NCBI GenBank assembly: GCA_945868935.1
Contig: CAMBNE010000103.1
Location: 1-5,344, forward strand
DNA length: 5,344 nt
From: an uncultured Clostridia bacterium
GTDB lineage: Bacteria > Bacillota > Clostridia > Oscillospirales > Acutalibacteraceae
Reading direction: 5' to 3'
A model generated the notes under the pieces. It was not told the DNA's origin, ran no database searches, and saw nothing but the letters and a program-made list of their open reading frames with translations. The position numbers and the translations under genes are program-made. Below are positions 1 through 5,325 of the stretch, in pieces (position 1 is the stretch's first letter; the number at the start of each line of letters is the position of its first letter).

Positions 1-439
1 GGCTTTTAAGTCGCTTGCAAAACAGCTTGCAGGTGACGGCGAGGGCGCAACAAAGCTGCTCGTCTGCACCGTTGACGGTGCAAAGACAAAGAAAGACGCA
101 GTAACCGTTTCAAAGAGCATAATCTGTTCAAGCCTTTTAAAGGCGGCTATGTTCGGTGCTGACGCAAACTGGGGCAGAGTGCTTTGTGCAATCGGCTACA
201 GCGGAGCTGACGTGGACGTAACAAAGGTTGACGTTTCGTTTAAGTCGGTCAAGGGTGAAATCCTTGTGTGCAAGGACGGCGCAGGCGTTGAATTTTCCGA
301 GGAAAAGGCAAAGGAAATTCTGCTTGAAAATGAAATTAATATTCTCGTATCACTGAATGACGGTGACGGAAAAGCCGAGGCCTACGGCTGTGACCTCACA
401 TACGATTACGTAAAGATTAACGGGGATTACAGAACGTAA
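1..439 (+). CDS. argJ: ArgJ, glutamate N-acetyltransferase, C-terminal part (5' end outside window)
   Basis: This is the C-terminal 145 residues of ArgJ, read in the frame whose first whole codon is at base 2. ArgJ moves the acetyl group from N-acetylornithine to glutamate, releasing ornithine and remaking N-acetylglutamate; some members also make N-acetylglutamate from acetyl-CoA. Visible family marks are the DGEGATK stretch (bases 35-55), the FGADANWGR motif (bases 152-178) and the family-typical ending DYVKINGDYRT just before the stop. All lie in the beta chain, which in this family forms by self-cleavage at a Thr upstream of this window, so the nucleophile cannot be seen. Whether the enzyme is mono- or bifunctional cannot be judged from this part. 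The reading frame is intact. The next gene starts 45 bases downstream with no visible terminator between, consistent with co-transcription. Identification is firm. Confidence 0.95.
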   Translation, partial: AFKSLAKQLAGDGEGATKLLVCTVDGAKTKKDAVTVSKSIICSSLLKAAMFGADANWGRVLCAIGYSGADVDVTKVDVSFKSVKGEILVCKDGAGVEFSEEKAKEILLENEINILVSLNDGDGKAEAYGCDLTYDYVKINGDYRT

Positions 440-484
440 AATCTGTTTGCCGGTGTACGAATAAAAGAGAAAGAGAGTTTTTAT

Positions 485-1345
485 ATGAAGAAGATTATTT
501 CAACACTTACGGCGTTATTGATTGTGTACATTACTGTTTTTGCAGGTGTGTTATCGGTAACGGCGGCAACTGATGATACAGCCGCCAAGCATTACTCAAT
601 CACCGGTTCAAAGACGATTACCATTCCCGATAATCAGGTCAGAGTGTTTACTTCAAATCTTACAAAGGATAATTGCTACGGAAATGTTCTTCTGAATAAT
701 ACAACGGTTGCAATAAGCGACTGCATTGATAAATATGAAACCGTAAGTACCGAAAGCGGTAAGGAATATAAAATAGGAATAAACTTAGGTGCATTTGCCT
801 CAATTACTTCGGATAAATACAGCTATGACAAAACAGGCGGCACGTATGAATGGGTGAAATTTAAAATTTATGATTTCGCAGACAGAGGTTTTAATGAAAA
901 CGGAACTGTGACCAACCAGAAGAATGGTGACATTCACGACTACAATTTTACCAGCGAAGATGATTGCTACAAATCAGTTTTATTGATTATCAGCGGAGCG
1001 GCAATTACTGTGGCAGCTCCCGATGAAAACGGCTATGTTGCAGCGTATATCAGCACAAATCTGGGTGACAAGACAGAATATATGACAGAATTTCTGTATA
1101 GAAAAGACGGCATTAGTACCTTTGGCGGCGGTTCACGCTATAGGTTGTACGGACTTGCAATAGGTGATACCAACCAGAACGGATATGTCAACATATATGA
1201 CGCAGGGTTAATTCAGAAGTATATTGCAGGAGAGGAAGCGTTTGATTCGCTTTCAGAGCATAATGCAGATGTAAATCACGACGGAAGAATCAGCGTTGAA
1301 GATGTAACAACAATTCAGAAATTCTTAGCAGGACTTAAATATTAA
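485..1345 (+). CDS. Secreted dockerin-containing protein of unknown function
   Basis: This 286-residue protein has an N-terminal signal peptide: MKK, a hydrophobic run at about residues 7-25, and a likely cleavage near A27/A28. It ends in a type I dockerin at about residues 227-286. The first dockerin repeat has calcium-loop residues D228, N230, N232, G233 and D239; the second has D262, N264, D266, G267 and D273. Both repeats continue into a helix with QK and end in AG. Dockerins bind cohesin modules on scaffoldins, so the mature protein is probably exported and docked to an extracellular complex. Residues 30-225 match no family I recognise and show no catalytic motif. They contain two similar segments around C64 and C161, hinting at a duplicated domain. 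The Shine-Dalgarno is weak (AGAGAG at 472-477). The gene is visibly poorer in GC than its neighbours and interrupts arginine genes. The dockerin call is strong; the function is unknown. Confidence 0.9.
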   Translation: MKKIISTLTALLIVYITVFAGVLSVTAATDDTAAKHYSITGSKTITIPDNQVRVFTSNLTKDNCYGNVLLNNTTVAISDCIDKYETVSTESGKEYKIGINLGAFASITSDKYSYDKTGGTYEWVKFKIYDFADRGFNENGTVTNQKNGDIHDYNFTSEDDCYKSVLLIISGAAITVAAPDENGYVAAYISTNLGDKTEYMTEFLYRKDGISTFGGGSRYRLYGLAIGDTNQNGYVNIYDAGLIQKYIAGEEAFDSLSEHNADVNHDGRISVEDVTTIQKFLAGLKY

Positions 1346-1356
1346 GGGAGATTAAA

Positions 1357-2208
1357 ATGGATACCTCAAAAAGAGCAAAAGTCTTAATACAGGCAATGCC
1401 TTACATAAAAAAATACGTTGGCGAAACTATCGTTGTAAAATACGGCGGCAACGCTATGATTAACGAGGATTTGAAGTCAGCGGTAATGAGCGATCTGGTG
1501 CTTATGCAGCTTGTCGGAATCAACGTTGTCCTCGTTCACGGCGGCGGCCCCGAAATCAACGCAATGCTCGACGCAGTCGGCAAGGAGAGCCGTTTTGAAA
1601 ACGGTATGCGTGTTACCGACAAGGAAACGATTGACATTGTTCAGATGGTACTTGCAGGCAAGGTGAACAAGAGCCTTGTTCAGCTCCTTGAAAGTCACGG
1701 CGGCAAGGCACTCGGTTTCTGCGGACTTGACGGCAGACTGCTTATGGCCGAAAAGCTGATTTCAAGCGTTGACCTTGGTTACGTCGGCGAAATCAAGGAG
1801 GTTAATCCTGCTCCGCTTAATAATGCAATGCAGAACGGCTACATTCCGATTGTTGCAACCGTTGCTGGCGGCTACGACGGCAATGTTTACAATATCAACG
1901 CCGACCTTGCAGCGGCTCAGATTGCCGCAAAGCTCGGTGCAAAAAAGCTTATTCTGATGACGGATATAAGAGGACTTCTGCGTGATGTGAATGATGATGA
2001 GTCGCTCATTTCCGTTGTAAACGTCAGCGAGGTTCCGATGCTCAAGCGTGACGGCATCATAAAGGGCGGAATGATTCCGAAAATCGACTGCTGTGTTGAG
2101 GCTGTCAGAAACGGCGTAAACCGTGCGCACATTATCGACGGCAGACTTGAACATTCAATCCTGCTCGAGCTGTTCAGTGACGAAGGTATCGGAACAATGT
2201 TCTATTAA
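1357..2208 (+). CDS. argB: ArgB, acetylglutamate kinase
   Basis: ArgB phosphorylates the gamma-carboxylate of N-acetyl-L-glutamate with ATP in the cytoplasm, the second step of arginine synthesis. The 283 residues are full length for the amino acid kinase family. Visible motifs are KYGGNAM at 28-34 (K28 for ATP), the glycine loop HGGGPEI at 61-67, RVTD at 85-88 (R85 should hold the substrate carboxylate), NINAD at 179-183 (N179 and D183 match the catalytic region of E. coli ArgB) and GGMIPK at 237-242 (K242). The stretch AKVLIQAMPYIKKY before the first strand resembles the extra N-terminal helix of arginine-inhibited ArgB enzymes, so feedback inhibition by arginine is plausible but inferred. 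A strong ribosome site (AAGGGAG, 1344-1350) overlaps the stop codon of the dockerin gene, six bases before the ATG, which ties the two genes together in translation. Confidence 0.97.
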   Translation: MDTSKRAKVLIQAMPYIKKYVGETIVVKYGGNAMINEDLKSAVMSDLVLMQLVGINVVLVHGGGPEINAMLDAVGKESRFENGMRVTDKETIDIVQMVLAGKVNKSLVQLLESHGGKALGFCGLDGRLLMAEKLISSVDLGYVGEIKEVNPAPLNNAMQNGYIPIVATVAGGYDGNVYNINADLAAAQIAAKLGAKKLILMTDIRGLLRDVNDDESLISVVNVSEVPMLKRDGIIKGGMIPKIDCCVEAVRNGVNRAHIIDGRLEHSILLELFSDEGIGTMFY

Positions 2209-2246
2209 TTCGACACGAAATACTTATTATATTTTATGGGGTAACA

Positions 2247-2675
2247 ATGATTATCAGAGAAATGACAATTGAGGATTACGACGAGGTTTACGCAATGTGG
2301 CAGACCACCTCAAAGCGTGCGCTGTCAAAGGCTGACGAAAAAGGTCAGATGGAGCGTTATCTCAGTCACAACAAGGGTATGAGTCAGGTAGCCGTAATCG
2401 ACGGTAAAATCGTGGGAACGGTGCTTGCAGGTCACGACGGCAGACGTGGATTTATCCACCATATGGCGGTATTGCCCGAGTACAGGCGCAAGAGAATCGG
2501 TCATTCCCTTGCCGAAAAGGCTATTGAAATGATAAAGTCGCAGGGAATCGACAAAACGCATATTTTCTGCTATCAGAACAACGAAACAGGTCAGAGCTTC
2601 TGGCGTGATTTCGGCTTTGAAAAGCGTGAGGACGTGTTCGTGTACTCATTTGACAACGATAAAATAGGGGAATGA
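2247..2675 (+). CDS. GNAT-family N-acetyltransferase, substrate unknown
   Basis: This 142-residue single-domain protein has the GNAT fold pattern: an opening IREMTIEDYDEV, a beta-strand pair at about 47-62 (VAVIDGKIVGTVL), GHDGRRG at 62-68, motif A at about 72-100 (MAVLPEYRRKRIG then a helix) and a closing NNETGQSFWRDFGF at 111-124. Length and layout resemble the small RimI/YpeA-like enzymes; by family it should transfer an acetyl group from acetyl-CoA to an amine. The substrate cannot be read from sequence. One oddity is that the acetyl-CoA loop, usually R-x-x-G-x-G, reads RRKRIG at 80-85, with Arg83 in place of the first Gly. The gene lies 38 bases after argB with a weak ribosome site (GGGG, 2238-2241). 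Its place among arginine genes suggests a link to acetylated intermediates or N-acetylglutamate supply, but that is inference only. Confidence 0.88.
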   Translation: MIIREMTIEDYDEVYAMWQTTSKRALSKADEKGQMERYLSHNKGMSQVAVIDGKIVGTVLAGHDGRRGFIHHMAVLPEYRRKRIGHSLAEKAIEMIKSQGIDKTHIFCYQNNETGQSFWRDFGFEKREDVFVYSFDNDKIGE

Positions 2676-2679
2676 ACCG

Positions 2680-2713
2680 CCTTTCGTAGGGACACGGCGT
2701 GCCGTGTCCGCAG
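2680..2713. repeat. GTAGGG stem-loop repeat, copy 1
   Basis: After a CCTTTCGTAGGG head, a perfect 9-base inverted repeat (GGACACGGC at 2690-2698, GCCGTGTCC at 2701-2709) can fold into a tight hairpin. No T-run follows, so it does not look like a standard intrinsic terminator. It lies just after the GNAT stop codon. A related head opens a second palindrome 82 bases further on. It could be a dispersed intergenic repeat or an RNA processing or stability element. Confidence 0.7.
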
Positions 2714-2761
2714 AGGCAATCAAACTTTACCGAATAAATAATAGTTATAGTAGAAAATAAA

Positions 2762-2796
2762 CCTTTCCGTAGGGGATGGCTTCCCGGACATCCCGT
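2762..2796. repeat. GTAGGG stem-loop repeat, copy 2
   Basis: The head CCTTTCCGTAGGG matches copy 1 apart from one inserted C. It is followed by a 6-base stem (GGGATG at 2773-2778 with CATCCC at 2789-2794) around a 10-base loop. The stem sequence differs from copy 1, so the shared part is the head and the hairpin layout, not the arms. It ends 11 bases before the argD ribosome site, in what would be the argD leader if transcribed. Confidence 0.6.
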
Positions 2797-2806
2797 AAAA
2801 TCACAC

Positions 2807-2813
2807 AGAAGGA
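2807..2813 (+). promoter_or_regulatory. Ribosome binding site that decides the argD start
   Basis: AGAAGGA touches the ATG at 2814, leaving no spacer, but stands nine bases before the in-frame TTG at 2823, a normal distance. This favours TTG as the start of argD. Confidence 0.65.
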
Positions 2814-2822
2814 ATGATACTT

Positions 2823-3995
2823 TTGAATACAAAAGAAAAAGACTTAAAACACATAATGCATACCTACGGAAGGTATGACGTTGCCCTCAAAAGCGGCAAA
2901 GGCGCAGTTGCCTATGACGAAAACGGCAAAAAATACATTGACGTTTCCTCGGGTATCGGCGTAAACAGCCTTGGCTACTGCAACGACGGCTGGGTTGAGG
3001 CTGTAACAAAGCAGGCAGGCACAATTCAGCATATGTCAAACTACTTTTACAGCGAACAAGCGAGCAACCTTGCCGAAAAGCTCTGCACCCTTACGGGAAT
3101 GTCAAAGGTCTGCTTCGGCAACAGCGGCGCAGAGGCTAACGAGTGCGCAATCAAAATCGCACGTAAATACAGCTTTGACAAGTACGGCGAGGGCAGAAAC
3201 GGAATTATTACGCTGAAAAATTCCTTTCACGGCAGAACGGTGACAACGCTTTCCGCAACAGGACAGGACGTTTTTCACAACTACTTCTTTCCGTTTACCG
3301 AGGGCTTTTCATACGTTGAAGCAGGCGATATAAATGCTCTTAAAAACACCGTAAACAAGAACACCTGCGCAGTGATGCTCGAACTTATTCAGGGCGAGGG
3401 CGGCGTGAATATCCTCGATAAGGACTACGTTCAGTCACTCGTGAAATTCTGCAACGAAAACGATATTATCGTAATCGTTGACGAGGTTCAGACGGGTGTC
3501 GGCAGAACAGGCAAGCTGTTTGCCTTTGAAAATTACGAAATTCTGCCCGACCTTGTGACCGTTGCAAAGGGACTCGGCGGAGGACTTCCGATTGGTCTTT
3601 GTATGTGCGCTGACAAGCTCAAAGACGTTATGTCACCCTCAACTCACGGCACAACCTTCGGTGCAAATCCCGTTGTGTGCGCAGGCGCAAATTACGTGCT
3701 CGACACGATAACTGCCGACGGCTTTCTTGACGAGGTGAACAAAAAGGGCGCATATATTGAAGAAAAGGTTTCAAAGCTTGAAAATGTTAAGAACGTGCGC
3801 AGAATGGGACTTATGATAGGCATTGAGCTTGAAAGCGGCAACGCCCACGATATAGCCGTAAAGTGCGTTGAAAACGGACTGCTCATCATAACCGCAAAGG
3901 ATTTATTAAGAATGTTGCCTCCGCTTGTGATTACATACGACGAAATCGACGAGGCACTTAAAATACTGGAAAATACATTAAAGGAGAATGATTGA
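2823..3995 (+). CDS. argD: ArgD, acetylornithine aminotransferase
   Basis: ArgD is a PLP-dependent class III aminotransferase that uses glutamate to convert N-acetylglutamate semialdehyde to N-acetylornithine in the cytoplasm. With a TTG start it has 390 residues, usual for the family. Motifs, numbered from that start, are FGNSGAEANE at 98-107 (phosphate binding), SFHGRT at 134-139 (ring stacking), DEVQTG with D220 (PLP nitrogen), AKGLGGGLP with K249 (the PLP lysine), HGTTFGANP at 275-283, and R363 in RMLPPLVI (substrate carboxylate). An upstream in-frame ATG at 2814 would add three residues but sits directly on the ribosome site; the TTG gives good spacing and the family-like opening NTKEKDLKHIM. 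It starts 147 bases after the GNAT gene, the largest gap in the run, and is followed one base later by argF. Related enzymes act on succinyl-ornithine or GABA, but the operon makes acetylornithine by far the likeliest substrate. Confidence 0.95.
   Translation: MNTKEKDLKHIMHTYGRYDVALKSGKGAVAYDENGKKYIDVSSGIGVNSLGYCNDGWVEAVTKQAGTIQHMSNYFYSEQASNLAEKLCTLTGMSKVCFGNSGAEANECAIKIARKYSFDKYGEGRNGIITLKNSFHGRTVTTLSATGQDVFHNYFFPFTEGFSYVEAGDINALKNTVNKNTCAVMLELIQGEGGVNILDKDYVQSLVKFCNENDIIVIVDEVQTGVGRTGKLFAFENYEILPDLVTVAKGLGGGLPIGLCMCADKLKDVMSPSTHGTTFGANPVVCAGANYVLDTITADGFLDEVNKKGAYIEEKVSKLENVKNVRRMGLMIGIELESGNAHDIAVKCVENGLLIITAKDLLRMLPPLVITYDEIDEALKILENTLKEND
3981..3986 (+). promoter_or_regulatory. Ribosome binding site that decides the argF start
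   Basis: AAGGAG lies inside the last codons of argD. It is one base from the ATG at 3988 but ten bases from the in-frame ATG at 3997, so the second ATG is the better start. Confidence 0.75.
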
Positions 3996-3996
3996 A

Positions 3997-4923
3997 ATGA
4001 AGCATTTACTTAAACTCGAGGACTGGTCAACAGAAGAAATCATCAACACATTAAACCTTGCCGACCAGCTCAAATACGAGCAGAAGCACGGCATTGAGCA
4101 TAAATATTTAAAGGGCAAAACGCTCGGTATGATTTTTGAGAAGTCGAGCACACGTACACGTGTTTCGTTCGAGGTTGGTATGACTCAGCTCGGCGGCTAT
4201 CCGCTTTTCCTCTCGTCAAACGATTTGCAGATTGGCAGAGGCGAGCCTGTTGAGGACACTGCAAGGGTTCTTTCACGTTTCCTCGACGGAATTATGATTC
4301 GTACCTTCGAGCAGAGCGAGGTTGAGGCTCTTGCAGAGTACGGCTCAATCCCGATTATCAACGGTCTTACAGACTATTGCCACCCCTGTCAGGTGCTTGC
4401 CGACCTTATGACAATCCGTGAGTTCAAGGGCAAGCTTGAGGGACTCAAGATGTGCTTTATCGGCGACGGCAACAATATGATGAATTCGCTTATCGTAGGC
4501 GCATTAAGCACAGGAATGAGCTTTTCTGCCGCTTGTCCCGAAGGCTATATGCCGCCCGAGCATATCATTGAGTTCGGCAAAAAGTACGGCAAGGATAAGT
4601 TCGAAATCGTTACCGACCCGATTGAAGCCGCAAAGAACGCCGACGTTGTTTACACAGACGTGTGGGCGTCAATGGGACAGGAAGAGGAGAAGAAAATCCG
4701 TGAAGCCGCATTTGCAGGCTATCAGGTCAACAAGGAGCTTATGGCTGTTACAAATGATGAGTGTATGGTGCTCCATTGTCTGCCTGCTCATCGTGGCGAG
4801 GAAATCACAGCAGACGTGTTTGAAGAACACGCAAACGAGATTTTCGAAGAGGCTGAAAACAGACTTCACGCACAAAAGGCAGTTCTCGTTGAATGTATGG
4901 CTGACGAGAAGCCCGAGCACTGA
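3997..4923 (+). CDS. argF: ArgF, ornithine carbamoyltransferase
   Basis: ArgF joins carbamoyl phosphate to ornithine to give citrulline and phosphate in the cytoplasm, normally as a trimer. The 308 residues from the chosen start match the usual length. Motifs in order are STRTR at 51-55 (carbamoyl phosphate), HPCQ at 129-132, the ornithine-side loop DVWASMG at 221-227, and HCLPAHRGEEI at 260-270, whose Cys261 is the conserved active-site cysteine. The SMG loop and HCLP motif separate it from aspartate carbamoyltransferase. A start at 3988 would add three residues and overlap argD, but it is too close to the ribosome site. The chosen start gives MKHLLKLEDWS, typical of the family, and a one-base gap after the argD stop, so the two are surely co-transcribed. 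Its position in a biosynthetic run points to an anabolic rather than arginine-deiminase role. Confidence 0.97.
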   Translation: MKHLLKLEDWSTEEIINTLNLADQLKYEQKHGIEHKYLKGKTLGMIFEKSSTRTRVSFEVGMTQLGGYPLFLSSNDLQIGRGEPVEDTARVLSRFLDGIMIRTFEQSEVEALAEYGSIPIINGLTDYCHPCQVLADLMTIREFKGKLEGLKMCFIGDGNNMMNSLIVGALSTGMSFSAACPEGYMPPEHIIEFGKKYGKDKFEIVTDPIEAAKNADVVYTDVWASMGQEEEKKIREAAFAGYQVNKELMAVTNDECMVLHCLPAHRGEEITADVFEEHANEIFEEAENRLHAQKAVLVECMADEKPEH

Positions 4924-4929
4924 TTTTTG

Positions 4930-4981
4930 AATTTTTAAATAAGGGCGGCTCTCGCAGTCGCCCTTAAAATAAAAATTTTTT
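4930..4981 (+). terminator. Intrinsic terminator of the arginine operon
   Basis: A GC-rich stem, AAGGGCGGCT (4941-4950) with AGTCGCCCTT (4956-4965) including one G-U pair, closes a five-base loop. The stem can extend through AT pairs (AATTTTTA at 4930-4937 with TAAAAATT at 4970-4977) and is followed by a short T-run at 4978-4981. It starts six bases after the argF stop. The A-rich left flank means it may also work on the minus strand. Confidence 0.8.
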
Positions 4982-4990
4982 AAAAAAGTG

Positions 4991-5019
4991 TTGACAAACG
5001 TAAAAGTATGTAGTATAAT
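4991..5019 (+). promoter_or_regulatory. Consensus sigma-A promoter of the 5S rRNA gene
   Basis: A perfect -35 box TTGACA (4991-4996) and a perfect -10 box TATAAT (5014-5019) are separated by the ideal 17 bases. A and T runs at 4971-4987 just upstream could serve as an UP element. The expected start of transcription is near 5026, about 27 bases before the mature 5S end. Confidence 0.93.
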
Positions 5020-5030
5020 ATCAATTGTTC

Positions 5031-5049
5031 TCAAGAGGAATGCTCTTGA
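5031..5049 (+). other. Leader hairpin before the 5S rRNA
   Basis: A 7-base inverted repeat, TCAAGAG (5031-5037) with CTCTTGA (5043-5049), encloses a five-base loop. It falls between the predicted transcription start and the 5S gene, ending four bases before the mature 5' end. A role in maturation of the precursor is plausible but inferred. Confidence 0.5.
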
Positions 5050-5052
5050 AAA

Positions 5053-5169
5053 GTTGGTGTTGATGACGCTGAGGGTCCACCTGTTCCCATACCGAACACA
5101 GAAGTTAAGCTCAGTGGTGCCGAAAATACTTGGCTGGTGACGGCCCGGGAAAATAGGGAGATGCCAACA
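5053..5169 (+). rRNA. rrf: 5S ribosomal RNA
   Basis: This gene of about 117 bases carries the hallmark 5S core (CCCATACCGAACACAGAAG, then TTAAGC) at 5086-5110. The ends pair as helix I (GTTGG at 5053-5057 with CCAAC at 5164-5168). Helix II is visible as CTGAG (5069-5073) with CTCAG (5110-5114), and a helix IV arm lies around the GTGA loop near 5137-5140. The exact mature ends are uncertain by a few bases. It has its own promoter and terminator, with no 16S, 23S or tRNA gene in the window, so it is a stand-alone 5S unit downstream of the arginine operon. Confidence 0.96.
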
Positions 5170-5177
5170 CATAAAAG

Positions 5178-5206
5178 TGTCCACCCAACAGGGTGGGCGT
5201 TTTTTT
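5178..5206 (+). terminator. Intrinsic terminator of the 5S rRNA gene
   Basis: The stem GTCCACCC (5179-5186) with GGGTGGGC (5191-5198), including one U-G pair, closes an AACA loop and is followed by seven Ts at 5200-5206. It is a textbook intrinsic terminator, nine bases after the 5S 3' end. Confidence 0.93.
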
Positions 5207-5220
5207 ATGCCTGTATAATT

Positions 5221-5253
5221 TAATGCGGAATTCGGAATGCGTAATGCGGAATT
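5221..5253. repeat. Spaced direct repeat TAATGCGGAATT
   Basis: The 12-base word TAATGCGGAATT occurs exactly at 5221-5232 and 5242-5253. The nine bases between them (CGGAATGCG) are a scrambled piece of the same word. It lies in a gene-free tail of 138 bases (5207-5344) and looks like a low-complexity intergenic repeat of a kind seen in related genomes. No function is evident. Confidence 0.6.
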
Positions 5254-5310
5254 GAGGTCGAGTGGATAGGTTGCAATAAATTAAAAGTATAGTGCCCGAA
5301 TTTATTTATA

Positions 5311-5325
5311 TGCGGCGTTGCCGCA
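5311..5325. repeat. Small GC-rich palindrome
   Basis: TGCGGC (5311-5316) and GCCGCA (5320-5325) form a 6-base stem with a three-base loop in an otherwise AT-rich stretch. No T-run follows directly, so a terminator is not supported on the plus strand. It may belong to an intergenic repeat cut by the window end. Confidence 0.4.

Noticed and set aside
440..484. A separate promoter for the dockerin gene
   Set aside because: The 45-base gap contains no pair of boxes near consensus; co-transcription from upstream is the simpler reading.
1762..2154. Minus-strand open frame of 130 codons inside argB
   Set aside because: It lies wholly within a well-supported argB, has no domain signature and no credible ribosome site.
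2210..2237. Possible promoter before the GNAT gene (TCGACA, then AT-rich)
   Set aside because: With acceptable spacing the -10 box (TTTTAT) is poor, and transcription would begin almost at the start codon; weak chance match.
2690..2709. The 9-base palindrome as an intrinsic terminator splitting the operon
   Set aside because: No T-run follows the stem, so rho-independent termination is not supported.
2726..2751. Possible promoter before argD (TTTACC and TATAGT)
   Set aside because: The spacer is only 14 bases and both boxes are imperfect; not enough to call an internal promoter.
2521..2832. Minus-strand open frame of 103 codons over the GNAT end and the stem-loop gap
   Set aside because: It reads through the palindromes, is rich in Cys, Arg and Pro in a way typical of chance frames, and shows no family pattern.
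4669..5184. Minus-strand open frame of 171 codons across the argF end, terminator and 5S gene
   Set aside because: It runs through a clear terminator, promoter and rRNA gene on the other strand, and its sequence has no recognisable domain; it is an antisense shadow.
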